64,000 bases of DNA from the NCBI RefSeq assembly GCF_042477335.2, contig NC_091260.1, positions 56,817,501-56,881,500 of the forward strand, in the 5' to 3' direction. The DNA comes from Ovis canadensis. Its lineage: Eukaryota > Chordata > Mammalia > Artiodactyla > Bovidae. Made by a program: the position numbers and the translations under genes. Under the pieces are notes generated by a model that saw only the letters and a program-made list of their open reading frames with translations, was not told the DNA's origin and searched no databases. Below, piece by piece: positions 23,547 to 35,894 of this stretch. Positions within the stretch are counted from its first letter, which is position 1. Every line of letters begins with the position of its first letter.

Positions 23547-24041
23547 AGAAAGTAGGAAAATACACTAGATCATTCAGATATGACCTAAATCAAATCCCTT
23601 ATGATTATAGAGTGGAAGTGAGAAATAGATTTAAGGGACTAGATCTGATAGACAGAGTGCCTGATGAACTATGGACTGAGGTTCGTGACATTGTACAGGA
23701 GACAGGGATCAAGGCAGTCCCCATGGAAAAGAAATGCAAAAAAGCAAAATGGCTGTTTGAGGAAGCCTTACAAAAGCTGTCAAAAGAAGGGAAGTGAAAA
23801 GCAAAAGAGAACTGGAAAGATATAAGCGTCTGAATGCAGAGTTCCAAAGAACAGCAAGGAGAAATAAGAACTCCTTCCTCAGGGATCAATGCAAAGAAAT
23901 AGAGGAAAACAACAGAATGGGAAAGATTAGATATCTCTTCAAGAAAATTAGAGATACCAAGGGAACATTTCCTGCAAAGATGGACTAGATAAAGGACAGA
24001 AATGGTATGGACCTAGCAGAAGCAAAAGATATTAAGAAGAG

Positions 24042-25268
24042 GTGGCAAGAATACACAGAAGAACTGTACAAAAAGTTCTTCATGACCCTGATAATCATGA
24101 TGGTGTGGTCATTCACCTAGAGCCAGACATCCTGGAATGTGAAGTCAAGTGGGCCTTAGAAAGCATCACTACAAGCAAAGCTAGTGGCGGTGATGGAATT
24201 CCAGTTGAGCTATTTCAAATCCTGAAAGATGATGCTATGAAAGTGCTGCACTCAATATGGCAGCAAATTTGGAAAACTCAGCAGTGGCCACAAGGCTGGA
24301 AAAGGTCAGTTTTCTTTCCAATCCCAAGGTAAGGCAATGCCAAAGAATGCTCAAACTACCACACAATTGCACTCATCTCACATGCTAGTAAAGTAATGCT
24401 CAAAATTCTGGAAGCCAGGCTTCAGCAATACCATGAACTTCCAAATGTTCAAGTTGGTTTTAGAAAAGGCAGAGGAACCAGAAATCAAGATATCAATTTC
24501 TGCTGGATCATAGATAAAGCAAGAGAGTTCCAGAAAAACATCTATTTCTGCTTTATTGACTATGCCAAAGCCTTTGATTGTGTGGATCACAATAAACTGT
24601 GGAAAATTCTGAAAGAGATGGGAATACCAGACCACCTGACCTGCCTCTTGAGAAATCTGTATGCAGGTCAGGAAGCAACAGTTAGAACTGGACATGGAAC
24701 AACAGACTGGTTCCAAATAGGAAAAGGAATACGTCAAGGTTGTATATTGTCACCCTGATTATTTAACTTATAAGCAGAGTACATCATGAGAAGTGCTGGC
24801 CTGGAAGAAACAAAAGCTGGAATCAAGATTGCTGGGAGAAATATCAAAAACCTCAGATATGCAGATGACACCACCCTTATGGCAGAAAGTGAAGAGGAGC
24901 TAAAAAGCCTCCTGAAGAAAGTGAAAGAGGAGAGTGAAAAAGTTGGCTTAAAACTCAACATTCCAAAAACGAAGATCATGGCTTCTCGTTTCTTCACTTC
25001 ATGGGAAATAAATGGGGAAAGAGTGGAAACAGCGGAAACAGTGTCAGACTTTATTTTGGTGGTCGCCAAAATCACTGTAGATGGTGATTGCAGCCATGAA
25101 AATAAAAGACCCTTACTCCTTGGAAGGAAAGTTATGACCAACCTAGATGGCATATTCAAAAGCAAAGATATTACTTTGCCAACAAAGGTCCACCTAGTCA
25201 AGGCTATGGTTTTTCCAGTGGTCATATATGGATGTGAGAGTTGGACTGTGAAGAAAGCTGAGCACTGA
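24042..25268 (+). pseudogene. BovB reverse transcriptase region, three in-frame stops
   Basis: One frame runs from 24042 to 25268 and is broken only by TAA at 24330-24332, TGA at 24756-24758 and TAA at 24771-24773. Motif A is FIDYAKAFDCVDH (about 24552-24590) and the catalytic box YADD is at 24858-24869, both intact; RQGCILSP precedes the second stop. In the family this enzyme copies the element RNA at the nicked target. The linker upstream (23543-23988) is in other frames because of small indels (one near 23770). The ORF continues past 25268 in consensus elements, here ended by a TGA at 25266-25268. Confidence 0.9.
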
Positions 25269-25657
25269 AGAATTGATGCTTGAATTGTGGTGATGCAGGA
25301 GACTCTTGAGAGTCCCTTAGACTGCAAGGAGGTCCAACCAGTCCATCCTTAAGATCAGTCCTGGGTGTTCATTGAAAGGAATGATGCTAAAGCTGAAACT
25401 TCAATACTTTGGCCACCTCATGCAAAGAGCTGACTCATTGGAAAAAATACTGATGCTGGGAGGGATTGAGGGCAGGAGGAGAAGGGGATGACAGAGGATG
25501 AGATGGCTGGATGGCATCACCGACTCGATAGACATGAGTTTGAGTGAACTCTGGGAGTTGGTGATGGACAGGGGAAACCTGGCGAACTGTGATTTATAGA
25601 GCCGCAAAGAGTCAGAGAGGACTGAGAGACTGAACTGAACTGAACTAAACTATGGAT

Positions 25658-27259
25658 AAGTAGACTCTAGGTTATTTGCAAGAATGTGCTTCTTACCCTA
25701 AGGCAGAAAATGCACTTTATCGTATCTCCAGGAAGCTGACGTAATATTTGTTTTTGGCTCATATCCCTAAAGTACCCTATTTCACTTCCATTCTAGTTAC
25801 TTTAGTCTGCCTAAGCTGAAAATATGTTTCCCTTTAAAACACAAGTGCTATTTTAATAACTCCCCTCAAGATCCAGAAGAGAGAGAATTATCAGCCAACT
25901 TCCTCTATGGCTTTTGTAGGGAAGAGATGAGCCTGTTAAACACTCTGTGGTGATTCTAATGCATAAGGTCTCTGACAGGGATAAGAACAGGAGAAGGAGA
26001 GGAAGATTCTCTCTTAACAGTGTGGAAGCCAGAGGCTATGGGTGAGGCTTGGGGACTCACATCATTGTCTACCACATATTGTTGAAAGTGGAACTCTTGG
26101 GATGAAGCTAGAACTTTACTTCTTTGGAGCAAAAACTGTCATGGAAATTAAACAACAGAATCCCTCATTTATAAATACAAAAATTGATGGCTAGAGAAGG
26201 TATGTTTTCTGTGACACATTTTTTTTTAAGTAGTATAGAGTGTGAATTTACAAAAAAAAAAATCTAAGCCTATTGCTCTTTCATAATATCCATCCAACTA
26301 GTTCAATTTAAATAACATTTATTTATCAAGTGTCTATTTTGTGCCATTAATTTCCTGATTGGAAATTGACAATGAGCCAGACACACACACACACAAAACT
26401 CTCAAGGAAGTTACTTTTTGTGAATTATATCGACAGATATTTGTGTAGTAACTATTAAATAGAATTTTCAAAGAATAAACTCTTGTGTTTCATAGGTTTT
26501 AAAATGCTGTGAATATTTTCCTTCAACCAGATGGTACGTTAAATCACCAACAGTCAGAAACTCATTTATCCATTTTCTTCTAAGCCTTAGTTGAAAAAAC
26601 AAGAATTGCAATAAAATTACACTATAATATCACACGTTTAAATTTTTTAAAACTTCTATTTCTCAAGAAGTCCAGAATTGTTTTGCAGTAAAATCACTGT
26701 TAAAACCAATATGATAACCAAATAGTTGATACAGACTTGATTTCATGGAGATTTTCCCCCATTGAGCATTTTACTTCCATGCATAAAAGACAAAATGATA
26801 TAACATCCTTGGAGGAAGCTGCATTGCTTGAGAAAATACAAGAATGCAAATTAAAAGCATGTCTCAGTTTTACACCTCACAAATTATGGTGGTGGACACA
26901 AATACCCTGGCTCCAAACAATGAAAATTTGGTCACTGTGAGTCAAATGAGGAATCAGAATATCCAAAGCTGCATTTTAGCTAGGCAATTTTATCTATAAA
27001 CTGTTCAAATTGCATAGAAAGGATGATCTCGGAATTGAAAGCAATGATTTTATCGTTAATTACTTTAATATTTAGTTTTATTTTCTGTTTTCCTCATCCT
27101 CTAAAGATGATTATATTGAACTGTCCCTACTCTTTTCCTACCGCCAAACATATGAAAACAAAGATTCACAATTCTAAAGAATGGCTGGTTTATAAAGATG
27201 AAAGGAACAGAATTGTGAATTAGTTTTCCACTTTCCATTGACACATTAGCCCAATGATA
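25658..27259. other. Unassigned stretch
   Basis: About 1.6 kb, AT-rich, with small A/T runs near 26218-26228 and 26251-26260 and a (CA)n run near 26383-26396. No gene or named repeat recognised. Confidence 0.5.
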
Positions 27260-27351
27260 TTGACTAGATGGACCTTAGTCTGCAAAGTGATGTCTCTGCT
27301 TTTGAATATGCTGTCTATGTTGGTCATAACTTTCCTTCCAAGGAGCAAGTG
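27260..27351 (-). mobile_element. Orphan 92-bp internal BovB fragment
   Basis: Matches the antisense of the BovB segment for ...KVMTN-(I/L)DS-(I/M)..KDITL.. ('gcaaagtgatgtctctgcttt' context), with neither the 3' tail nor any further BovB on either side. No TSD seen. Normal retrotransposition leaves a 3' end, so this was probably left by deletion or pasted by repair. Confidence 0.88.
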
Positions 27352-29829
27352 TACTTTCTTAGACAATAAAACCAGGGTATTCCAAATGCTCCAAAGGAAG
27401 ACTTGATAACATATTTAAAGCATGCAGCCTGGATAATAATATGAGTTTATGGATGAGACAGTGTCAAAGAATGTTATTATGAAGAAAAATAGAGTTAATC
27501 ATTATCAGAACCACTGATGCTACTAGAAAAAAAGTGGAAAGAGCATAAAATTTTACTTCCATCTGTATTTTACTTTCTGTAGATGAGCATATTATATAAG
27601 AACAAACTATTCATTTTAAGATTGCTAAGGCATTTTGGTTGAACTGAAAGAAACAATACAAATCAAGGAACTGAGAAATGTATCCTTAAGGAAAGGATTT
27701 ATATCTGGGATATATTTAATTCTAAGGAGTACCTGATCAAGTGTTATTCCCTTATGACTTTTTAAAATAATAATAACAGATGGAGTTGTGGCAATGATTC
27801 TACATCAAAAGACATAATATTATTTCCCTTAATAATTTTTAAACATCCTATAGTAATTCAGAGTGAACAGTAATATCTCTTAAGACTTGACCATGTGCAA
27901 TATTGGTTTCGACTTGTTTGCCCAATTTGTCAATGTTATCCCTGCCACACATGTCATATGTGGTCTACCAAATAACAGTAATGTTAGGAATGCTTCTTGA
28001 TGATGAAGTTAATGAAAATGTGAAGCTAGAAAACTATGGTAGTCATATTCTAAAATACAATGGATATAAATGTTCTATAAATTAAGATAAATAATTTAAC
28101 CTAAGATAGTGGTATAACCTAGATGAATGTTTTATTAGTAAATTAACTAGATATGCACAAACATCTAAATGATAGGCTATGGGGGTTCAGACACTAATTT
28201 TTAGTTTCTTCCTAACTATGACATTTTAAAACCCAGCACTAACTCTGTTCTCTTTTGTTTTGAATTTCTCTTCTGTTACTGATATTCTTGTGCCTGATTC
28301 ATGCTATTCATGTCCATATCATCATGTTCTTGGCTGACCACACCCTATATTAGTATCCATATTACTATGCACAGATAATTCTAAGTCTCTAAATATTCAA
28401 AGTTTATAATAATTACATGTTTTTCAGTCATACTTTTCAAAAGGGTTATTTTGCTCTAACCACCATTTTTTAAACACTACCATCTGTATATTTTTGTGTG
28501 TTAAGAGAGACAAGTCATGATTAATTCTTATAATAAAACCTCCCAAATCTCAGCATCTTAAAACAATTTCTAGTTAATCCCATAGTTTCGTGAAGGTTGA
28601 GCGGCTCTCTTGGACATCTCCTCCATCCTTTTTTTCAAACATTGCATTTCATTTTTCCTTAAATACACAGAATGCCCTCCCTTTTGCCCTGAGAGTGATA
28701 ACAAAAAATTTCATCTCTCGATCTTCACATATGAAATCCCCTATCTCCAGTTTATCATAGGTTTTCCCATTAAGTCCAGATAGTTCTTTCCAGAAAAGTG
28801 ACCTATGAATAATAATGGACAAATTGTTGCATGCATATGTACACACACACACATACTCTCTCTAAATATACATGGATGTAATGAGAAAAAAATAATCGTA
28901 ATGAAATCCCCTACTTAGAAAGGGAAAGAATGAAAGGCATGCAAAGACTCTGGCTCACCTTGTTCTTGAAATCTGCAGTATCTATATACTAATAGAAGTA
29001 TGGAGGCTTCTTCCATTGTGTGGCTTTGTCATATCATTATTCTTCAAATTTCCCCCTGAGGACTGAGGCCAATATATATGCAGGAGAATAGACAACATTT
29101 ACGGAACCAGGCTTAAAATGTCATGTTCCTGTGGCCAGAACAAAGTCATATTTAAGGTTAACTGATAATTTATTCTTCTTGTGTGACTAGTGGAAAAGTG
29201 AATTGTTTTTTAGAAAATAAAATTATGTCTGCTATACCGCAATGGCTCGTTTCTTCTCCCAGTAATCTACACTTCTCCCCTTTTTTAAATCTGAAATCAA
29301 CATATTGATCCACCTATACTCTACTTGCTTCATAAAAATAAGAGCAATATTTTGGTAGAACTCTTTCTTGCTAAGTAATAATTTTATGATTGAATCTAAG
29401 CTGCAATAAATCCTGTCTTAGACAAGGACAAGAAAAAAAATGATGCTTTTTTGTGTAACATCATCAATATCTTCTCTGACTACAGTGGCAAAGGGGATTT
29501 CATAGTTTGGAATTGAACTGTCCTTATCTAGAAAACAATAGAACTTGTTAGACATAGGTTTCTTACCTGAGTGGTATTATCCAAAATTCAAATTATCTAG
29601 AATTATATCAAAAGAAAATTGTTAATTTAGTCTTTTGAGTCAGATAAATGTGATCTTTCTAGTTTATAAGTGTATTTTTCACCCAATGTTGATTATAAAA
29701 AGCCATATCTACAATCTGGACCAAGATAAACTGAACTATATTAGAATTTTTAAGAGTTTATTTGGTTAGATTTTACAGTGGACAAATCAAAACTGGTTAG
29801 CAGTGTTCTGCCAACAGAAGTTGGGGAAT
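27352..29829. other. Long low-repeat stretch
   Basis: About 2.5 kb, AT-rich, with only small (CA)n runs (near 28841-28854). No gene, splice-flanked segment or named repeat that I can support. Confidence 0.5.
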
Positions 29830-30024
29830 AGTGCAGTGCATGTGAGTTTGCTCACTTGTGTCTGACTCTTTGGGACCCTATAGACTGTACCCCACTAGGT
29901 TCCTCTGTCCATGGGATTGTCCTGGCAAGAATACTGGAGTGGGTTGTCATGCCTTCCTCCAGGGGAAGCTGACCCAGGGATCCAATCCACATCTCCTGTG
30001 TCTCCTACATGGAAGGCAGATTCT

Positions 30025-30402
30025 TTTTTCTTTTTTTTTTAATTTTTATGCTTTAATGGAAGATAATTAATTTACAATAGTGTGATGATTTCTACCATAC
30101 ATCCCCATAAGTTAGCCATAGGTATAGGTATGGCCCCTCCCTCTTGAACTACCTTCTCACCTCCCTCCCCATACTACCCCTCTGCTGCTGCTAAGTTGCT
30201 TCAGTTGTGTCCGACTCTGTGTGACCTCATAGATGGCAGCCCAACAGACTCCTCTGCCCCTGGGATTCTCCAGGCAAGAATACTGGAGTGTGTTGCCATT
30301 TCCTTCTCCAATGTACACATGCATCCTACCCCTCTAAGTTGTCACAAAGCACTGGCTTTGGGTTCTCTGCATCATACAGCAAATTCTCACTGGTGATCTA
30401 TT
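30025..30402 (-). mobile_element. Artiodactyl L1 3' UTR fragment inside Bov-tA
   Basis: Poly(T)-led minus-strand L1 3' UTR ('taatggaagataattaattt', 'ccataagttagccataggta', then 'tcacaaagcactggctttggg'). It is itself split by a single-unit Bov-A at 30184-30325. No clear TSD against the host SINE. Confidence 0.83.
30184..30325 (-). mobile_element. Single-unit Bov-A SINE with 10-bp TSD
   Basis: One unit only: 'gctgctgctaagttgcttcag' to 'ccttctccaatg', then a short extra tail. Perfect direct repeat ctacccctct at 30174-30183 and 30326-30335. Third layer of nesting (Bov-A in L1 in Bov-tA). Confidence 0.93.
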
Positions 30403-30513
30403 ACTGCTGAGCCACTGGGGAAGCCCTTCATAAGGCAGACCCAGAAGCTAAGTGAAGACATCGCTTGGTTAGCTATAGCTTAAGTGCCTTATTTGGGAAA
30501 GCGTAGTTTGCTG

Positions 30514-30803
30514 AATAGTCATTCCAGACTATTCATTGGTAAGGTTGATGCTGAAGCTGAAACTCCAATACTTTGGCCACCTGTTGCAAAGAACAGCCTC
30601 CTTGGAAAAGACTCGATGCTGGGAAATATTGAAGGTGGAAGGAGAAGGGGATGGCAGAAGATGGGATGGTTGAATGGCATCACTGACTCAACGGACATGA
30701 GTTTGAGCAAGCTCTGGGAGTTGGTGATGAACAGGGAAGCCTGACATGCTGCAGTCCATGGGATCACAAAGAGTCAGATACAACTGAGCAACTGAACTGA
30801 CTG
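30514..30803 (+). mobile_element. BovB 3' tail with 9-bp TSD
   Basis: 5'-truncated plus-strand BovB from 'attcattggtaaggttgatgc' to 'gcaactgaactgactg'. Direct repeat agtttgctg at 30505-30513 and 30804-30812. Confidence 0.93.
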
Positions 30804-30957
30804 AGTTTGCTGTTTGTGACTGGCTGTTCTTAATTTTTGGTTTCTGGGATATGAATGCATTTACACAATTGACTCTGGATTAAGTTTTTGTTAGCTTATA
30901 TAAGTCACCAAGGGATTAGAGCCACCTCAGTCTAATGACATCTTGTTTAATTGCTTT

Positions 30958-31146
30958 CAGTTCAGTTGCTTAGTTGTGTCACTCTTTGTGACCCCATGGA
31001 CTGCAGCACACCAGGCTTCCCTGTCCATCACCAACCCCCAAAGCTTACTCAAATTCATGTCCATAGAGTTGGTGATGCTATCCAACCATCTCATCCTCTG
31101 CCATCCCCTTCTCCTTTTGCCTTCAACCTTTCCAGGCATCAGGGTC
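30958..31146 (-). mobile_element. BovB 3' tail (189 bp) with 9-bp TSD
   Basis: Very short 5'-truncated copy on the minus strand, starting 'cagttcagttgcttagttg'. Direct repeat aattgcttt at 30949-30957 and 31147-31155. It lies 154 bases from an opposite-strand BovB tail (30514-30803). Confidence 0.94.
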
Positions 31147-31155
31147 AATTGCTTT

Positions 31156-31599
31156 AGCATGTGCAAAGATCTAGGCACAATATTAACAACAACAAAAATA
31201 GATGAACTCATTACTTTTAAGTTTATTCATATTGAACATGTGTTTATGTGTAGAGGCATTTTCTAAGACATTTAAATACCTGCACTACCCTATGAAATAT
31301 ATGCTGTTTATTGACTTGTAAAAATAAATGAGTGCAATCTACTGAACCAACAAAAGTGTATCCTTAAACAACAGACTAGGGGTCATTATTTGATGTCATC
31401 CAATTATATACATTGTCTAGCACTGGCTTTTCTGAATTGAGCAGGTGTCCCATCCTCCAAGTAGGGAGTAAGCATCAGGACTAAGTGCTGGAAAAAGAAC
31501 AGTAACAACAAAAATAAGTTATTTTTATATGTAGTTGGAGGCTATACTATTGGAGAATGCAATGTTGAAATTAAGCTTTATTCTGATATTCTGAAAGTG
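31156..31599. other. Unassigned stretch
   Basis: About 440 bases, AT-rich, no gene or repeat recognised. Confidence 0.5.
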
Positions 31600-31609
31600 G
31601 AATCATAAC

Positions 31610-31883
31610 TGGAGAAGGAAATGGCAACCCACTCCAGTACTCTTGCCAGGGGAATCCCATGGATGAAGGAGCCTGGTAGGCTGCAGTCCATGGGGTTGCT
31701 AAGAATCGGACACGACAGAGTGACTTCACTTTCACGTTTCACTTTCATGCATTGGAGAAGGAAATGGCAACCCACTCCAGTGTTCTTGCCTGGAGAATCC
31801 CAGGGAAGGTAGAACCTGGTGGGCTGCCATCTATGGGGTTGCACAGAGTCAGACATGACTGAAGTGACTTAGCAGCAGCAGCA
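31610..31883 (+). mobile_element. BOV-A2 SINE with perfect 10-bp TSD
   Basis: Two-unit BOV-A2, forward: 'tggagaaggaaatggcaacc' heads both units (31610 and about 31754), ending in a short (CAG)n run. Direct repeat gaatcataac at 31600-31609 and 31884-31893. The only full two-unit forward BOV-A2 in the window. Confidence 0.96.
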
Positions 31884-31893
31884 GAATCATAAC

Positions 31894-33464
31894 AGATCTT
31901 AATCCTGTGCTAAAATTCTCCACAGTGCTTTTAATTGAAACATTTTTGCATTTTCCAAAACACTGATTCAAAAAAACTTCTAAATAATACTTAGATAAGT
32001 AAATATCAAAGATAATATGAAAATTAAGCCTATTTCTTTATGTATATTGAGTCCATTTGAGCCTAGCTTAAAATTTTCATCTAATGTCCATCAGACAACC
32101 TCAACCAATTCTGAATAAGCTCACCTGTGAACAAACATAAACTCTGGTAGTAGCATGAGATAGATTGATTGTCTTAACCCACCATTTGGATAATAAGTCC
32201 TTGAAATTACTATACTTCTTTGAAACATATCTTAGATATGTTTTAGATCTCCTAAGATATTTATGTGTCTACTTAGGAAAGTTTACAGTTTTATATGAAA
32301 GAAATAAAATCAATAATTAGCTTTTTCTTCTTTCCTATATAATCATTTAGACTCTAGAAATTTTATTATTTTGTCACTCAAAATCCTTAAGTTTCAGGAA
32401 ATAGAATACCTTGGGCAATGAAGGGAAGTCTGTTAGGAAAATACAAGGGTGAGGAAGCAAGGAAAATGGTACATTTTCTTTTTCATACATATATTCCTTC
32501 TCCTTTCCTTGCTCAGTCCATGAAAGAACTTTTCTACTTCACAACACAAATGGTATGGAAAAGGCAGCTGAAACGTGGCTTATACCTCATATTCACTTTA
32601 TGCAATCCAAGCTAACTAGAACAGCTAGGGAAGATGTTTAACAAGAAGAGGGTTTCCAGTAATATTCATACAAAACAAAACAAAAAGAAAGAAAAAAGTC
32701 ATGTTAGTTTTCCATAGAAATTTTGAAACTCATTATCAAAAGCAAATCTAATTTTAGTCTTCAGTTATTTTTCTTCATAATACAAACTTTAAAGACTGCA
32801 CAGATTTATTTATAGCCACATATATGATATATATATGCAATCCTACATAGAAACACCTTTACATGTCAGTTTTATTATTTCTAATCAATAAGAGCTTTGA
32901 AGGAATTTTTGTGGGATGAGAAATAGAAAGTTTAGTTGAAACTAAAATTAAATAAAAGAAATGAAATCTATTCTAGGCAAATTCTAGAAGCAGTGTATGT
33001 ATTTTATTGAAAAAAAATCATTGCTCAACAGATTGTTTTGTATTAATCTACTGTATTATTTCAACACAGGTATCAGTTTCAAAAAGCTCTGCTCCATTTA
33101 AATGCTAATGTAGATATTGCTATGGAGATCTCTTAAAGATTATGGGTTCTGAATACTCTAGTTATAGAACATTTGGCCTTTATAGATAAAATTCCTTGAC
33201 TTCAGTTAAAAAGCTGTATCTATAAATGGAAAATGACTTTGTCACTCTGTTGGTTCCTAATATTATTAAATGTTTATTAAGATTCAGTAGTACACTAAGC
33301 ATTTATAAAGTAAGAAGAGAATAATATTTACTTTAATTAACCTAGTATCTGAAGTCTCTTAAGGGAGATGCATATAAGGTACACATGCTGTGTACAGCTT
33401 TTCTGGTTATAGGTTGTGATTCACAATCACAGTAGCTCAGGTCTGTTGTCTTTTGTTTATTACT
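31894..33464. other. Unassigned stretch
   Basis: About 1.6 kb, AT-rich, without recognisable young repeats. A small 'atatgatatatatatgc' patch near 32821. No gene seen. Confidence 0.5.
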
Positions 33465-33474
33465 ATGGAATTAG

Positions 33475-34046
33475 TAATAATCACTGCAGATGGTGACAGC
33501 AGCCATGAAATAAAAAGATGCTTACTCCTTGGAATGAAAGTTATGACCAACCTAGACAGCATATTAAAGAGCAGAGACATTACTTTGCCAACAAAGGTCC
33601 GTCTAGTCAAGGCTATGATTTTTCCAGTAGTCATGTATGGATGAGAGAGTTGGACTATAAAGAGAGCTGAGTGTCAAAGAATTGATGCTTTTGATCTGTG
33701 GTGTTGGAGAAGACTCTTGAGAGTCCCTTGGACTGCAAGGAGATCCAACCAGTCCCTCCTAAAGGAAATCAGTCCTTTCAGATGCTGAAGCTGAAATGCC
33801 AATATTTTGGCTACCTGATGCAAATAACTGGCTCATTGGAAAAAACCCTGATTCTGGGAAAGATTGAAGGCAGAAGGAGAAGGGGACAACAAAGGATGAA
33901 ATTGTTGGATGGCATCACGGAACTCAATGGACATGAGTTTGAGTAAACTCCAGGAGTTGGTGTTGGACACGGAGGCCTGGCGTGCTGCAGTCCATGGGGT
34001 CGCCAAGGGTCGGACACAAATGAGCAATTAAACTGAACTGAACTGA
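33475..34046 (+). mobile_element. BovB 3' portion with perfect 10-bp TSD
   Basis: 5'-truncated plus-strand copy from 'taataatcactgcagatggtg' to the (CTGAA)n-type tail. Direct repeat atggaattag at 33465-33474 and 34047-34056. A small deletion around 33778 removes the usual 'gggtgttcattggaagga' segment. Confidence 0.95.
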
Positions 34047-34056
34047 ATGGAATTAG

Positions 34057-35894
34057 AAAAGAAAAGAAATGCTTGATATTTCTTATGTCCGTGATGGTAA
34101 ACTCCTTAAACTGAAGACAGGTGCATCTTTGAGACTGCCCTTACTGCTAGCACAGTTTTGCTTTCCCTAATTTTTATTTTGATGTTTATTCTGCTAAAGA
34201 ATGAAGATATCCAAATTGATCAAAATTCAGTATATATATTTATGGTTAACATGAAGGTGCTGTAATTTCTCTGTAGTATATTGAATCACTAACAATTAGA
34301 ACCTCATGAGATTTTTAAGATAAACTCTTTCACTTTGCCAGAAAAAAAATTATGGCTTAGAGAACTTAACATCCATTGACAATGCAATGCTTCTATCAAC
34401 CTGTTGGTTATGAGGACAGACAAGTTATCTTCTTTCTATTATTGAAATATTTTGTGTACTTGCATGGTAGATAGCTCACCTTTTAAAGTGAAACATTTCT
34501 CCTTGAATTTCATGAGTAAATGCTACTGTTAATGTTAATAATACAGAAATACACACAGACCAAAGACTAGAAATACATTTCTACTGTTATTATTTCTAAT
34601 CAGATAACAGGAGAGGGGGAATGACCCTTCAATATTCCTTTGTGGTGAGAGATGACTCAACACTCTCCTAACAGTCTTCTTTTTGAATTACTATGAAATT
34701 GGTGCAGTGGAGCATGATACCATCTGGCCTCCACATGACAGGAAATGCTTATTTGCCAATTAAATTTGCCTCTGTTCTTTTCTTATCAGGCTGTGTTATG
34801 CCCAGTGAAACTACTTGGTATCCAAAGGCAAATAGAAAAAAAGAAATCACCTATTGTACTTTATCATGAAAATGATAATGATGATGATGGATGTGGTGGG
34901 AATGATAATTTGTTATATAATTGATCTAGGACCTCCTATATACTAAGCATTGTTATCACTTTAAATGTATTATCCCATTTATTTATCCCAATATTTCTAT
35001 GAAGTAGTTGCTACGGTTATCCTCTTTTTAGACAAGAAAATTCATATATGGAGAGATATAGCACCTATGTTCAAACACTGTGCATCTTACTATAACATCC
35101 TCATTAATTCCATCCCATTTATAGAGTGTACACTCATTAACACTCTCATCAATATTTATGACCTATATCCTATATACTTATATATGTATACATACACATG
35201 TATATATATGTATATACACCATATGTTTATTTTAAAGAGTTTGGAGTTAACTTGATCTCAAAAAATAAATTATTGAATTCCAGTTTGAGATCTCCATTTT
35301 TATATCACTGAGAGAGAGCATCTTTGTGTATTGTCTTCTGTCTTCAAGCGATCACTGTTAATATGGTTATTATATATTGTCTTTAAGAGTTATAGGTGAG
35401 AGATTCTGTTTAATATAAAATATTATGACTTCCTTAATTTATTTATACAAAGTAATAAACAAAGACCATGGTGCAATTTCCAATACTTTACACTTTCAGT
35501 CATTTTCTTTAGAAAGTTTTCCATTTACATTTTAAATTGTTTTGGCTTAATTTAGTGACGCAGTTGCATATTTCATAGTATTCAGGAAAAAAATCAGTGG
35601 TCCAAAAGTCTTATAAAAGTATATATTGTTATGAACTGACTCTAGGTTAGACTAGATTAAAATGGGAGATTATTTGGAAATCTCCTACCATTTATATAAA
35701 GAGAGTTGCACTTACTTTATTTTCAGTGTAACCTGAAATATGAATTGCTCTATAAGGACTATTATTTGCTGAGATTAGGGTAGTCCTATTAGATGCAACA
35801 TAGGTATTTGAGACTGTTCAAAGAGGCAATTCAATAATTGAAGATAATCATCATCTTTTACCTTCTCCCCAGGAGATATATAAGCTCCCTCTAA
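34057..35894. other. Unassigned stretch with AT-rich simple repeats
   Basis: About 1.8 kb. It holds a GATAAT/GATGAT patch near 34873-34892 and TATA/TACA runs near 35166-35220. A strong pyrimidine tract plus AG at 34790 has no convincing partner donor. Confidence 0.5.

Larger units (their letters stand above)
22150..25647 (+). mobile_element. Apparently full-length BovB (RTE) LINE with 10-bp TSD
   Basis: 3498 bases: a 5' UTR with a GC-rich, CpG-containing part (22270-22570), APE endonuclease, linker, reverse transcriptase, 3' region and a (CTGAA)n-type tail. The direct repeat aactatggat flanks it (22140-22149 and 25648-25657). No other element is inserted into it, and it is the only copy here with a 5' UTR. 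Frames are broken by single-base changes (see the two pseudogene entries), so it is not autonomous now. BovB is known for its patchy distribution across ruminants, squamates and other animals, attributed to horizontal transfer. Confidence 0.96.
29830..30426 (-). mobile_element. Bov-tA SINE split by an L1 fragment
   Basis: The tail and body run from 29830 to about 30024 ('ggaaggcagattcttt'), and the tRNA-like head resumes at 30401-30426 ('ttactgctgagccactggggaagccc'). Everything between is an inserted L1 3' UTR piece. No clear TSD for the SINE. Confidence 0.9.

Noticed and set aside
24734..25327. 197-codon minus-strand frame
   Set aside because: Antisense shadow of the BovB RT region; the same frame recurs in other BovB copies.
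34768..34840. Strong pyrimidine tract and AG (ending 34790) that could start an exon
   Set aside because: No convincing donor follows within 300 bases and the downstream sequence soon has stops in every frame.
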